Origin: Anaeroglomus sp964550565
GTDB taxonomy: Bacteria; Planctomycetota; Phycisphaerae; Sedimentisphaerales; Anaerohalosphaeraceae
Direction: 5' to 3'
Assembly: GCA_964550565.1 (NCBI GenBank)
Contig: CAZKAI010000018.1
Location: forward strand, 1-48,310
DNA length: 48,310 nucleotides
Under the pieces are notes generated by a model. It was not told where the DNA came from. It worked only from the letters and a program-made list of their open reading frames with translations, and did not search any database. The position numbers and the translations under genes are program-made. This document shows positions 1 to 8,653 of this stretch, in pieces (within the stretch, counting starts at the first letter, position 1; each line of letters starts with the position of its first letter).

Positions 1-39
1 ATCAGGGTGCAAACAACAGGAATCTGTCTGAAAATGTGT

Positions 40-1200
40 TTATAGTCCACAGGTTTCCACGGGATCCAGATTGCAGGTCAGCCAGCCGGACGCTATGGCT
101 GCAAGGTCACTCATGTCAACACGGCAATCGCCGTTGGTGTCGCCGGAAACCGGTGCGGTACAATTTGCTATCGCGCTGCCTTCCAGTTGAACTGCGAAAA
201 TAGCGCTTTTGCCGGATCGGTCGTCTTCGTAAGCCACTAGCAGGCCGTCAATTACGGGATAAGTCTGATTGTCTTTGTCGCTGGTAATCTGAAATTCCTG
301 CCTGGTAATGAGGTTAAAGCCGTAAATATCCCAATTGCCGTTGCGGTTGTCCTGCCAGACCACCAGATGGCCGCTGACCGCGGCGTTGATTTGTGCTCCG
401 TTGGCATCGCTGATCAGAAACTCCAGGGGTTTTTCCGGATTTGTTGTGTCCGCACCATATAAATCGAAGTCCCCATCGCCGAAGTCTTCCTGCCAGATGA
501 CATATTTGCCGTCTGTAGTCGGGCTTATCTGGTCAATCGTCAATGAAGAAATGGAATACTGTTCGGGTTCATCACGACGCCAGACATCCGCAGCCGCAAT
601 ATCATTATCACTCCAGTAATTATCCTGCCAGACAATCAGGCTGCGATAAATGTCAGGATACTGCTGGTCGCCGGTAAAGGCTGCAACGACATACATCAAC
701 GGATTTTCCGGATCTGTGATGTCTGCGGCGTAGATATCCCAATCCAGAGCTTGTGTATCCGGGTCGGCGATCTGATGCTGCCAGGCAACGGTATTGCCGT
801 GAATGCGGGGAAAGGATTGATTATTCAAATAGGGTGTAATGGAATGCGTCGTGATGTTCTGTGTATCGGAAATATTCGACATCCAGACATCGGTATCCCC
901 GTAAAAGTCATCTTCCCATACGGCATATGTTCCCCACAGGGAAGGGTGGGTCTGGTTGGCTTCGAAAGCAGCAACTCCAATGAGTTCCGAAGGGGCATTG
1001 ATCACATCGACGCCGTAAATATCCCAATCCCATTGACCGTTGTATTCAACATACTCCTGCCAGACTATGACTCCGTTAGAAACAGCAGGCCATTGCTGTA
1101 TATTGCTTGATGGGGATACCACAAACGGTGTTTGTCCCCAAACGATTGCCGACCATACAAATAGACCTATTGAGATTGTTGAATTCATTACCCTTCTCAT
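40..1200 (-). CDS. secreted beta-propeller protein with C-terminal dockerin-like element
   Basis: The 386-residue product starts with a signal peptide (hydrophobic run near residues 9-21). The body carries about six spaced blade-like repeats with the theme VVWQDNRNGNWDIYG, resembling TolB/WD-type beta-propeller repeats. The last 45 residues hold one dockerin-like calcium loop, GDTNGDCRVDMSDLAAIASG, with Asp354, Asn356, Asp358, Asp362 and Asp365 in loop positions; a full dockerin would have two. Single copies at the C-terminus are common in secreted planctomycete (Phycisphaerae) proteins and probably serve attachment or sorting. The start is supported by GGAGAG eight bases upstream. It lies 39 bp downstream of the TPR gene on the same strand, so the two are probably co-transcribed. 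The ligand is unknown. I see no catalytic motif. Confidence 0.8.
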   Translation of the reverse strand: MRRVMNSTISIGLFVWSAIVWGQTPFVVSPSSNIQQWPAVSNGVIVWQEYVEYNGQWDWDIYGVDVINAPSELIGVAAFEANQTHPSLWGTYAVWEDDFYGDTDVWMSNISDTQNITTHSITPYLNNQSFPRIHGNTVAWQHQIADPDTQALDWDIYAADITDPENPLMYVVAAFTGDQQYPDIYRSLIVWQDNYWSDNDIAAADVWRRDEPEQYSISSLTIDQISPTTDGKYVIWQEDFGDGDFDLYGADTTNPEKPLEFLISDANGAQINAAVSGHLVVWQDNRNGNWDIYGFNLITRQEFQITSDKDNQTYPVIDGLLVAYEDDRSGKSAIFAVQLEGSAIANCTAPVSGDTNGDCRVDMSDLAAIASGWLTCNLDPVETCGL

Positions 1201-1239
1201 GCTGCACTCTCCATTCAGGACTCATTTTGGTTGTAATTA

Positions 1240-3558
1240 TTACTGCGGCTGCCTGGCATTTTCCAGTTTAGCCGCCAGATCGATCAGCTTGCCTGCCGCA
1301 TCGGCATTGGCGGGATTTTTCGCTGCCTCGATCAGCGGGGTGGCAGCTTTTTCCAGTTCGTTCAAACCAAGATACTGGTAGCCCAGCAGAAGCTGGTAGT
1401 CAGTGCTGAACGGTTCGCTGGCAATCGCTTTTTCCAGCGATGCGATCTGAGCTTTCAGAACAGCCTCATCGCGGTACAGCCCGCGAGGATAGTAAACCGT
1501 CGGCTCACTGGCCGGTATCTTCGCGATGACTTCCCGCAGCACGCTGGCGGCCATGGCATAATCGCCGGCGGCAAACAATGACTGAGCATAGGTAAACGGC
1601 AGCACCACATCGTCCGGTGACAGCTTCACCGCTTCACGGAACTGCAGGACTGCTTCATCATATTTGCCCGCTTCGAATACCTTGACGGCATGGTCAAAAC
1701 ACAGGTCTGCGGCCGTTTCAAATTCCGGAGCATCTACAGGGGCAGTCTCCTTGTTCCAGGAATAATTAGCATCTGGAACCGTAATCGTCTCGGCCGGCGT
1801 CAGCGGCTGACTCGTATCTGCGGCAGGGGTTGTGTACGTGTTATATGTATTGTAGGTATTGTAGGTGTTATAGGTGTTGTAGTCCGAGTAGGTTGTGGTT
1901 GGAATTACATCCGCCCCATACCAGTAATAAGGATGGGCTCCATACCAGTAATACCGCCGATACCGATAACTTGGCCAGCAGCCGCCCAGGCTCACAAACA
2001 CGTACTTGCGGTGATAGCTGGGATAGTAGTAGGTAAATCCCCACCAGTTGTAATAGGGAACAACTGCTACATAGCCGCAACTGCTGCTGGACCAGTGGAA
2101 TACAAAACCGCTGCCGCATCCATACCAGTAGGGGCTGTGGCGGATGTGGTCAATGTCATGAAAACGGTGGTGAGGAATATAAGGTCTTGGATGGTCATGA
2201 TTCACATCGCCCTGGATAATCACATTATTGTCGCCATTGACAACGATTCGACTGGTTCGGTCATCGGGGGACCTTGAATCGGATGAAGATGGGGTACCAC
2301 CGCTGCCGTCGGTGGCCGGCGAACGTAAAATAGCATCCCGGCCGGAGTCGGATTGCCGCAAAGTCGGGGCAGCAGACCTGGCCGTTTCCGCGCTTCCAGA
2401 AGGTTTGGCGGGTTCAGTATCTGTTTTTGGACGTGCCATGCGCTCAGTATTCTCGCGCTGACGAGTCTCGTCAGTTAAAGCTGCCGTTCGGGCGTTTTTA
2501 GTCGTTTCTTCGGTACGTGCAGTCCTTTCCAGTGTGGTTTGTTCATCCCGGGTTGTAATTGCAGCCGCACCAGACCTGTCATCTTTAGCGGTCAATTCGG
2601 TGCGATTGACTCGTTCCGGCGAACGCGTGATTTTATCGACTGAAACACGCTGCGGCTCAGTCTGGATCGTGTCGGTGGAAACGCGGATCGGTTCAACGGT
2701 CTTTTGACGTAAAGCCACGGAAGTGGTGCGATCGGTCGTTGTGTCAGCGGCTGCCGTCCTGTCGCGTTTGCTTGCTGCGCCATAATAGACAAATCCCGAA
2801 TTACTGCCGGTCTTTTGTGTGGTAATCTGTTCTGCAGGAGAACTGCTGCGTGTTTGCCGTGCCGTAATCGGCTCAGCAACCCGGTCTGTTCGAATCACGT
2901 CTTGCGACGCCGGAGCCGTAGTCCCGGCAGAGGCATTGCTTCGTTCCGCGCTATCAGATGCTGTGCTCCGAGAGTTTGCATTGCTGCCGATCGGAGTAGC
3001 GATAGAAGTCCTGGATGCACTCTGACGCGATGCAGCGGTATTTGTCCTGGACTGCGTTGTTCGCTGGCTTCCGGCTGTAATCGCATCCGCGTAGGTCTGG
3101 CCGGAACGAACCACTTCAACCGTTGGCTCTGCAGGACGGGTGCGAATCCGTGTTTGCTGAGGTATGTACTGCGGCCTTGAGCCCGCAGGCTGAGTCGATA
3201 CAGAGGTACGATTTTGGGTCACGGGATTACGTGAACTGGTGTCAGGTCGGACGGCTGGAGCGGGTGTACTGGATACAGGCTGTCTTCTTGCTGCCGATTC
3301 AGAGGGCCTTGGAGCCTGTGGCTGTGGTGCAGGCTGAGAGACTGCCTTAGGTGCGGAGCGGGTCTCAGGTCTGGCGGCAGGCGCCGGGGCAGATGGACGA
3401 CTTGCAGGTGCCGGCGAAGATTTTGGTGCAGGCGCTGCCTGTGGGGCTGATTGCTGGCCTCCCCCGGCAGGTCTGTCCTTGGCCAGAAGCATCGGGGGGC
3501 AGACAAACAATAAAATGACTGCAATACTCCAGATGGTTTTCGTGCATTGCGTTTTCAT
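1240..3558 (-). CDS. exported low-complexity, Tyr-rich, TPR-containing protein
   Basis: I place the start at 3558 because AGGAG (3566-3570) sits seven bases upstream; in-frame ATGs at 3564 and 3651 give longer forms. The 772-residue product opens with a Sec-type signal peptide (Lys-Thr then a hydrophobic run ending PPMLLA). It is followed by some 400 residues of low-complexity Ala/Pro/Ser/Thr/Arg-rich sequence, probably disordered and surface exposed. A His/Tyr/Trp-rich block follows, containing five tandem NTY units encoded by a 9-bp repeat near 1836-1884. The last 140 or so residues form TPR-like helices (for example AVKVFEAGKYDEAVLQF). I do not recognise a characterised family. The TPR end suggests a protein-protein scaffold in the periplasm or on the cell surface. 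A promoter is visible at 3666-3694. Confidence 0.75.
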   Translation of the reverse strand: MKTQCTKTIWSIAVILLFVCPPMLLAKDRPAGGGQQSAPQAAPAPKSSPAPASRPSAPAPAARPETRSAPKAVSQPAPQPQAPRPSESAARRQPVSSTPAPAVRPDTSSRNPVTQNRTSVSTQPAGSRPQYIPQQTRIRTRPAEPTVEVVRSGQTYADAITAGSQRTTQSRTNTAASRQSASRTSIATPIGSNANSRSTASDSAERSNASAGTTAPASQDVIRTDRVAEPITARQTRSSSPAEQITTQKTGSNSGFVYYGAASKRDRTAAADTTTDRTTSVALRQKTVEPIRVSTDTIQTEPQRVSVDKITRSPERVNRTELTAKDDRSGAAAITTRDEQTTLERTARTEETTKNARTAALTDETRQRENTERMARPKTDTEPAKPSGSAETARSAAPTLRQSDSGRDAILRSPATDGSGGTPSSSDSRSPDDRTSRIVVNGDNNVIIQGDVNHDHPRPYIPHHRFHDIDHIRHSPYWYGCGSGFVFHWSSSSCGYVAVVPYYNWWGFTYYYPSYHRKYVFVSLGGCWPSYRYRRYYWYGAHPYYWYGADVIPTTTYSDYNTYNTYNTYNTYNTYTTPAADTSQPLTPAETITVPDANYSWNKETAPVDAPEFETAADLCFDHAVKVFEAGKYDEAVLQFREAVKLSPDDVVLPFTYAQSLFAAGDYAMAASVLREVIAKIPASEPTVYYPRGLYRDEAVLKAQIASLEKAIASEPFSTDYQLLLGYQYLGLNELEKAATPLIEAAKNPANADAAGKLIDLAAKLENARQPQ
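1836..1884 (-). repeat. 9-bp tandem repeat encoding NTY units
   Basis: On the coding (minus) strand, about five copies of a TAYAAYACC-like 9-mer occur in tandem inside the TPR gene, giving five consecutive Asn-Thr-Tyr units. Copies differ at third positions, so the array is not a perfectly fresh slippage product. It is an in-frame coding repeat; copy-number change would lengthen or shorten the Tyr-rich linker without a frameshift. Confidence 0.7.
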
Positions 3559-3935
3559 TTTCATGCTCCTTTCTTCCATTCGCCTCCTCGCCGCAGTGCT
3601 GCAATCCGTATGCATTCTCCGGCAATCATGGCCAGTGGAATCAGAAATCAAGTACTCTGTAATATATTATAGAACCAAAGGCATAAATGTTTAATAATTT
3701 ATTTTAAAATCAGTTCAAAAAATGAAGTAATTATCTGTAAATACATTGTAAGTTCATATAAAACAACTGTTTAAAAATGTCATTAAATTTCAACTATTCT
3801 TGTGTTTTGGGCCAATATTTTTGGGTATCTCATTGCAGCTTTTTTTTGTGTTTTGGATAAATGACCATAGAATTGGTGTTATTGGATTTAGAATAGCTTG
3901 TTATGTGGATCATCCAAAAACTGCGTCAACAGCAG
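3559..3935. other. AT-rich intergenic region upstream of the TPR gene
   Basis: This 377-bp stretch has no credible gene. It holds the candidate minus-strand promoter at 3666-3694 and a direct repeat TGTGTTTTGG at 3801-3810 and 3847-3856 of unknown meaning. No convincing terminator hairpin for the upstream marR-like gene is visible. Confidence 0.6.
3666..3694 (-). promoter_or_regulatory. sigma70-like promoter of the TPR gene
   Basis: On the minus strand TTAAAC (3694-3689) is followed after 17 bases by a perfect TATAAT (3671-3666). This would start transcription near 3659 and give a leader of about 100 bases to the start codon at 3558. The surroundings are very AT rich, so chance matches are possible. 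Confidence 0.5.
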
Positions 3936-4397
3936 CTACAAAGCCTCGCTTTTCTTGCCCATTAACTGATCAATGCAAGCTACACCCCGCCGGCAAATTC
4001 CGATAAAAACCTCCCGTTCATGATCACTGAGCTGTATCGCATCAAAGAGGGCTTGAAAACGCTCTCGCCGCTGTTTAAATATCAGGTCCAGTTCATTTCG
4101 GCCTTTGTCTGTCAGGCTGACATGCGTAATTCGTTGATTCTCAGGGCTGATGGTCTTGGAGACCAATTTACGTTTCCACAATTTCGTCAGCGTCATTGAA
4201 ATGGTGCTTTCACTGAAATTGGGCCAGGCCTCGGATATTTGCGACACTGTCATTGTCCCACGTTCTGAAAGGTGCTGAAGAATTAATGATTCCCGCTCTG
4301 TGAGGGTGTCTTCGGGCTTCTGGTTTTCCTGCATGGCTCGAATCAGCCGCATCCGAAGGCTTAGGTCATTTAACGCTTTCTCTAATTCAGGACCCAT
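3936..4397 (-). CDS. MarR-family transcriptional regulator
   Basis: The 153-residue product has the size and layout of MarR regulators: an N-terminal dimerisation helix, then a winged helix-turn-helix with LTERESLILQHLSERGTMTVSQ leading into a recognition helix (SESTISMTLTKLW), a wing with SPENQRITHVSLTDKG, and a C-terminal dimerisation helix. MarR proteins usually repress a neighbouring gene and release DNA on binding a small ligand. It is divergent from a MATE efflux pump, the classical arrangement for a drug-responsive repressor and its target. The start is well supported by AAGGAG five bases upstream. The ligand cannot be predicted. Confidence 0.88.
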   Translation of the reverse strand: MGPELEKALNDLSLRMRLIRAMQENQKPEDTLTERESLILQHLSERGTMTVSQISEAWPNFSESTISMTLTKLWKRKLVSKTISPENQRITHVSLTDKGRNELDLIFKQRRERFQALFDAIQLSDHEREVFIGICRRGVACIDQLMGKKSEAL

Positions 4398-4456
4398 TTT
4401 GACTCCTTAGCAAATCGAAAGTCAGTCGTTTGTATCTTAAATATCTATTTTCGTGG

Positions 4457-4489
4457 CGAAACGTCTTAAAAACACGTATTATAGTTTCG
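4457..4489. promoter_or_regulatory. possible MarR operator and marR promoter element
   Basis: The 223-bp divergent region between the regulator and the MATE gene contains an inverted repeat CGAAAC (4457-4462) and GTTTCG (4484-4489). On the minus strand a perfect TATAAT (4483-4478) lies just inside the right arm, so a protein bound here would cover the regulator's own -10 element. No good -35 is visible. Assigning it to the MarR protein is inference from position. Confidence 0.3.
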
Positions 4490-4620
4490 TTTGAGAATTT
4501 AATTATTAACATGATCTATATATTATATTACGAAGAGTGCAAAAGTCACAGAGTTTTTATAAAAAACCGTTTATTGCTTGAAGTATTTCGACTAAAAACG
4601 TTCAAAAATGATATCGTGCA

Positions 4621-6012
4621 ATGAATAAGCGAAAAGGGCAACAATCCGGACGAATTAATCTTCGTTTACGGGAGATGAATCGCACTTTGACTGTGCTGTC
4701 GGCGCCGTCGATAGTCGAAAATTGTCTATATTCTTTGGTCTTTTTGAGCGACACTCTGATTGTAGGGCGATTGCATAATGAAAAATTTCTGGCTGCGGCC
4801 GGGCTGTCGGGTATTTTGACATTTCTGGTTACAGCTCCCTTTATTGCATTAACCATGGCGGCCACGTCGATTGTTGCCCGAAGCTGGGGCGAGATGGAGC
4901 ACGAAATTGCCAGGAAACATGCTGGATGTTCGATGGTTATTGCATTTTTGATGGCGATTGTCCTTTTTGGCCTGAGTGCCCCCTTTACCGCTCCCATTTT
5001 ACTTGTTTTTGGGGCGGACCCGGAGGTGGTTCCTTACGGGGCAACCTATCTCCAGATTCTGCTGATTTCCTGTGTAACCGGCCTGCCTATGATGGTCAGT
5101 AACGGCATGCTCCGCGGTACAGGCGATACTTTCCGGCCTATGTTGATTACCGGCATGATGAATGTCGTCAATATTGTGGTCAGTATCATGCTTGCCTTTG
5201 GTATCTGGGCACCCAAACTTGGTTTTTATGGTGTCGCCTGGGGAACCGTGGTCGCACGGACGGTGGGGATTTTCTTCTCGCTGGCGTTATTAATCGGGCC
5301 CAGAGGGCTCAGTCTCCAATGGCAGCATTTCTGGCCGATTCATAAGAAAGTGCTTAGACGAATCTGGTATCTGGCCTGGCCGGCTTATATCGAGCGGGGG
5401 ATGACTTCGGTCTATTATATGCTGTTTATGGTGATGGTGACACGTCTGGGTACGACAGTTCTGGCGGCTCACCAGATCGCCATGCAGATTGAGAATGTAG
5501 CCATCATGCCTGCCTGGGGGCTGGCGGTTGCCACGACCACGATCACCGGACAGGCGATTGGGGCTGGCCGACCAAGAATCGCCAAGATTGCGGTAAAGAA
5601 AATCATTGCCGCTGTCAGTGTGTTAATGGTCATATTGTGCCTGGTGTTTCTTGTGTTTGGCCCCCAGATTGCCCGGCTGTTTGGAGCCACGCCGGAGGTG
5701 GTTGAGCTGGCGGGCATGGCGACGCGCTTATCGGCGATAGAACTTCCATTTCTGGCGATTACCTTTATTTTTATTGGGGCATTGCGAGGGGTGGGAGATA
5801 CCCGGTCGCCGATGTATGTGGCGTTTGTCAGCATGCTTATTTGCAGGCTGGGCGGGGTCTGGCTATTGGCGTATCACCTGAATATGGGACTGGCGGGAGT
5901 GTGGCTGTCCACGGCTATGGACTGGATGGTCCGTGCGGCGGGGCTGGGGTGGTTTTTCAAACGCGAAGCCTGGACGGTTCTGCATAAAAAAGAAAAAGAG
6001 AAATTTGCCTGA
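4621..6012 (+). CDS. MATE-family multidrug/cation antiporter
   Basis: The 463-residue product has the length and about 12 hydrophobic segments of MATE transporters. The two homologous halves are visible as matching motifs MLRGTGDTFRPM (near residue 160) and ALRGVGDTRSPM (near residue 385), a hallmark of the family. MATE pumps export cationic or amphipathic compounds in exchange for sodium or protons across the inner membrane. The first ATG at 4621 has no clear ribosome-binding site; a later start near residue 19 (LREMNRTL) is possible. The divergent MarR-like gene is the likely regulator. The substrate is not predictable from sequence. Confidence 0.9.
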   Translation: MNKRKGQQSGRINLRLREMNRTLTVLSAPSIVENCLYSLVFLSDTLIVGRLHNEKFLAAAGLSGILTFLVTAPFIALTMAATSIVARSWGEMEHEIARKHAGCSMVIAFLMAIVLFGLSAPFTAPILLVFGADPEVVPYGATYLQILLISCVTGLPMMVSNGMLRGTGDTFRPMLITGMMNVVNIVVSIMLAFGIWAPKLGFYGVAWGTVVARTVGIFFSLALLIGPRGLSLQWQHFWPIHKKVLRRIWYLAWPAYIERGMTSVYYMLFMVMVTRLGTTVLAAHQIAMQIENVAIMPAWGLAVATTTITGQAIGAGRPRIAKIAVKKIIAAVSVLMVILCLVFLVFGPQIARLFGATPEVVELAGMATRLSAIELPFLAITFIFIGALRGVGDTRSPMYVAFVSMLICRLGGVWLLAYHLNMGLAGVWLSTAMDWMVRAAGLGWFFKREAWTVLHKKEKEKFA

Positions 6013-6124
6013 CAGGACCAAGACAGGTAAAACAGGTAAGCTGAGCGGGCAATCTTTGGATGCACAGAAAATGATACAGTGAATACAAGTCTCTGGCGTA
6101 CAATGCAATAGAGACTTCTGAAGG

Positions 6125-6156
6125 TGTCGCAAAAAGGCAAAATATTGTCGCAAAAA
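6125..6156 (+). promoter_or_regulatory. direct repeat, candidate AraC-type operator
   Basis: TGTCGCAAAAA occurs at 6125-6135 and again at 6146-6156, exactly 21 bp apart, that is two helical turns, ending five bases before the -35 element. AraC-family activators such as AraC bind two direct-repeat half-sites with this centre spacing beside the -35. Two AraC-family genes lie in the same rhamnose region. The repeat is seen directly; which protein binds it is inference. Confidence 0.5.
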
Positions 6157-6161
6157 ATGGT

Positions 6162-6189
6162 TTGACTAAGCCCGCCGTCCAGCTACAAT
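6162..6189 (+). promoter_or_regulatory. sigma70-like promoter of the first rhamnose operon
   Basis: TTGACT (6162-6167), a 16-bp spacer and TACAAT (6184-6189) give a strong candidate promoter, with transcription expected near 6196. The leader of about 40 bases contains AAGGAGA (6222-6228) ahead of the TTG start of the aldolase at 6236. The rest of the 223-bp gap downstream of the MATE gene shows no gene and no clear terminator. Confidence 0.6.
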
Positions 6190-6235
6190 CATCCACAATA
6201 GCCAATATATCTTCAGTACGAAAGGAGATGATTGT

Positions 6236-7306
6236 TTGGATTTGCTTGCGACTATAACCAGGCTGTCACATCAGTTTGGAACCTCGGATTATGTCAAAGG
6301 GGGCGGGGGAAACACATCTGCCAAAGATGCCCAAACAGTCTGGGTGAAACCTTCCGGCACGGTTTTAAGCGGTCTTAAGCCAGAAGACTTTGTTGCCATC
6401 GATCGAAGCAGACTGGCATTACTATACAACACGCCCACACCCGCTGACCCCCAGGCCCGCGAGGCTCTGGTCAAGGATATTATGGCCGCAGCGGTGTGTC
6501 CCGGCAGTCAGGGCAGGCCTTCAGTTGAGGCGCCGCTGCATGAGTCGCTGGATGCCCGTTTTGTGGTTCACACGCACCCGGCCATGGTTAATGGTCTGTG
6601 CTGTGCCAAGCAGGGCAAGGTTACGGCTGCAAAACTTTTCCCCAAGGCCTTGTGGATTGATTATATTGATCCTGGTTATACGCTGTGCATGAAGGTCCGC
6701 AAGGACATTCACGAGTACCAGCAGCGTTATGGCAAGCAGCCCGAAATTATTCTACTGGAGAATCATGGCATCTTTGTCTCGGCCAATTGCGATAAGCATA
6801 TCGAACAATTATATGAAGATATTTTTGCTATTCTCAAAGCAGAGTATATCAAGGCTTCTGTTACCGTCGAATTTCCTGCTGTGCGGCCTTTGTCAGCGGA
6901 AAAGCTGGCTTGCGCCAGAGACGCTTTCGGCAAGGTCTTTTCTGCTCAGCATGCGGCATTTATTGCCGGCGTCGAAAAGTTTGCTGCCGCCGAAGGGCCA
7001 ATTTCGCCGGATCATATTGTGTATTCAAAATCATTCCCGTATGTCGAAAATCCGACAAAAGAAGGCGTTGCAGCGTTTGTTCAGCAGCGGGGCTATGAGC
7101 CGGCGGTTGTGATTACAGACGACGCGGTTTATGGTCTTGGATCAAGTCCCAAATCCGCACAATTGGCGCTGGAACTGGCGATTGACGGGGCGATGATTAT
7201 GCACTATGCCAAGGCTTTTGGCGGGATTCAATTCATGTCGGATCGGGCCAGGGCGTTCATTGAGAACTGGGAAGTGGAATCCTACCGTAAAAAACAAATG
7301 GGATAA
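6236..7306 (+). CDS. rhaE: class II aldolase, RhaE-like rhamnulose-1-phosphate aldolase
   Basis: The 356-residue class II (zinc) aldolase should cleave L-rhamnulose-1-phosphate to DHAP and L-lactaldehyde in the cytoplasm. Visible motifs are GGGGNTSAK (residues 22-30, phosphate binding), Glu98, the zinc pair His112/His114 in VVHTHP, and His177 in ENHG. It is longer than the E. coli RhaD type (about 270 aa) and matches the aldolase half of the bifunctional RhaEW enzymes, ending FIENWEVESYRKKQ where those continue into an SDR domain. Here the SDR half is absent; a stand-alone SDR is encoded at 23942-25033. Translation starts at an unusual TTG: AAGGAGA lies seven bases upstream and no in-frame ATG is near. 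It is the first gene of the operon with rhaA and rhaT. Substrate assignment rests on context. Confidence 0.82.
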   Translation: MDLLATITRLSHQFGTSDYVKGGGGNTSAKDAQTVWVKPSGTVLSGLKPEDFVAIDRSRLALLYNTPTPADPQAREALVKDIMAAAVCPGSQGRPSVEAPLHESLDARFVVHTHPAMVNGLCCAKQGKVTAAKLFPKALWIDYIDPGYTLCMKVRKDIHEYQQRYGKQPEIILLENHGIFVSANCDKHIEQLYEDIFAILKAEYIKASVTVEFPAVRPLSAEKLACARDAFGKVFSAQHAAFIAGVEKFAAAEGPISPDHIVYSKSFPYVENPTKEGVAAFVQQRGYEPAVVITDDAVYGLGSSPKSAQLALELAIDGAMIMHYAKAFGGIQFMSDRARAFIENWEVESYRKKQMG

Positions 7307-7360
7307 TCATATAAACATCAGCATTTATTGAAAAATATTACTCGGACAAGGAGAATCAGG

Positions 7361-8629
7361 ATGAAGAAACAGAATATCGAACGAGCGTATCAGTTGGCTA
7401 AAGAGCAGTATGCCGAGATCGGCATCAATACCGACCGGGCGATGGCTAAATTGGCCAAAATCCCCGTGTCCCTGCATTGCTGGCAGGGTGATGATGTGGG
7501 GGGCTATGAGAAAGTCGGCGCGGAACTGTCCGGCGGCGGCATTCAGGCCACCGGTAATTATCCCGGCAAGGCCCGCACGATTGATGAGCTTCGCATGGAT
7601 GTGGAGAAGGCCCTGAGCCTGATTCCCGGCCGGCACCGTCTGAATCTCCATGCCTGCTATATTGACAACGGCGGCAAATATGTGGACCGCAACGAGATGC
7701 AGCCCAAGCATTTCCAGAGCTGGATTGACTGGGCCAAGGCCAATAAACTCGGTATGGATTTCAACCCGACCTATTTCTCCCATCCGCTGGCCGCCGATGG
7801 ATTTACACTGAGCCATCCGGACAAGGGTGTTCGTAATTTCTGGATTGAACATGGTATCGCCTGCCGCAAGATTGCTGCCGCCATGGGCAAGCAGCTCGAT
7901 AATACGGCGGTGACCAATTTCTGGATTCCCGACGGCTACAAGGATATCCCGGCCGACCGTACCAGTCCCCGTCAGCGTCTGACCGACTCGCTGGACAAAA
8001 TCTTTGCAGAAAAGATCAATCCCAAATTGAATCTCGACGCCGTGGAATCCAAGCTGTTTGGTATTGGCGCGGAAAGCTACACGGTCGGTTCGCATGAATT
8101 CTATATGGGTTATGCCGTCAGCCGCCAGAAACTGCTCTGCCTTGACGCAGGCCATTATCACCCGACGGAAATGATTTCCGAAAAGATATCCTCGGTGCTG
8201 ATGTTCTGCCCGGAACTGCTGCTGCATGTCAGCCGCCCGGTTCGCTGGGACAGCGACCATGTGGTAATTCTCAACGACGAGCTGTTTGCTATTGCCCAGG
8301 AACTGGTTCGCAGCGGCAAGCTCGACAAGGTGCATATCGGTCTGGATTTCTTCGATGCCAGCATCAACCGCATTGCCGCCTGGGTGATTGGTACGCGGAA
8401 TATGATTAAAGCCTTACTATATGCTCTTCTGGAGCCGTATGACACGCTCAAGAAGATGGAACAGAAGATGGAATTTACCGGCAGGCTGGCCTGTATGGAA
8501 GAACTCAAGACACTGCCGTTTGGCGCGGTGTGGGATTACTACTGCATGAAGAAAAATGTGCCGGTCGGTCCTGCCTGGTTTGCCGAAGTCAAGCAGTATG
8601 AGGCGGATGTATTGTCCCAACGTTCATAA
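7361..8629 (+). CDS. rhaA: L-rhamnose isomerase
   Basis: The 422-residue product matches the full length of E. coli-type L-rhamnose isomerase, which converts L-rhamnose to L-rhamnulose with divalent metals in a TIM barrel. Recognisable blocks are VSLHCWQGDDVGG near the N-terminus, LNLHACY, MDFNPTYFSHP, and the metal-site stretch GSHEFYMGYAVSRQK followed by LDAGHYHPTE and WDSDHVV. The start at 7361 is chosen because AAGGAG (7348-7353) is seven bases upstream; the open frame extends to 7328 without a ribosome-binding site. It lies 54 bp after the aldolase and 24 bp before rhaT in one operon. Confidence 0.97.
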   Translation: MKKQNIERAYQLAKEQYAEIGINTDRAMAKLAKIPVSLHCWQGDDVGGYEKVGAELSGGGIQATGNYPGKARTIDELRMDVEKALSLIPGRHRLNLHACYIDNGGKYVDRNEMQPKHFQSWIDWAKANKLGMDFNPTYFSHPLAADGFTLSHPDKGVRNFWIEHGIACRKIAAAMGKQLDNTAVTNFWIPDGYKDIPADRTSPRQRLTDSLDKIFAEKINPKLNLDAVESKLFGIGAESYTVGSHEFYMGYAVSRQKLLCLDAGHYHPTEMISEKISSVLMFCPELLLHVSRPVRWDSDHVVILNDELFAIAQELVRSGKLDKVHIGLDFFDASINRIAAWVIGTRNMIKALLYALLEPYDTLKKMEQKMEFTGRLACMEELKTLPFGAVWDYYCMKKNVPVGPAWFAEVKQYEADVLSQRS

Positions 8630-8653
8630 TCTGAAACGCTTAAGGAGAACACG

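Noticed and set aside
1836..1884. CRISPR-like or regulatory tandem repeat
   Set aside because: The unit is 9 bp, in frame and encodes NTY; there are no spacers and no cas genes.
6023..6040. ACAGGTAA repeated twice after the MATE gene
   Set aside because: Very short, not next to a promoter element and without a symmetric partner; likely chance.
7325..8335. 336-codon open frame antisense to rhaA
   Set aside because: It is a shadow of a highly conserved gene; the protein looks like reversed coding sequence with no family signature.
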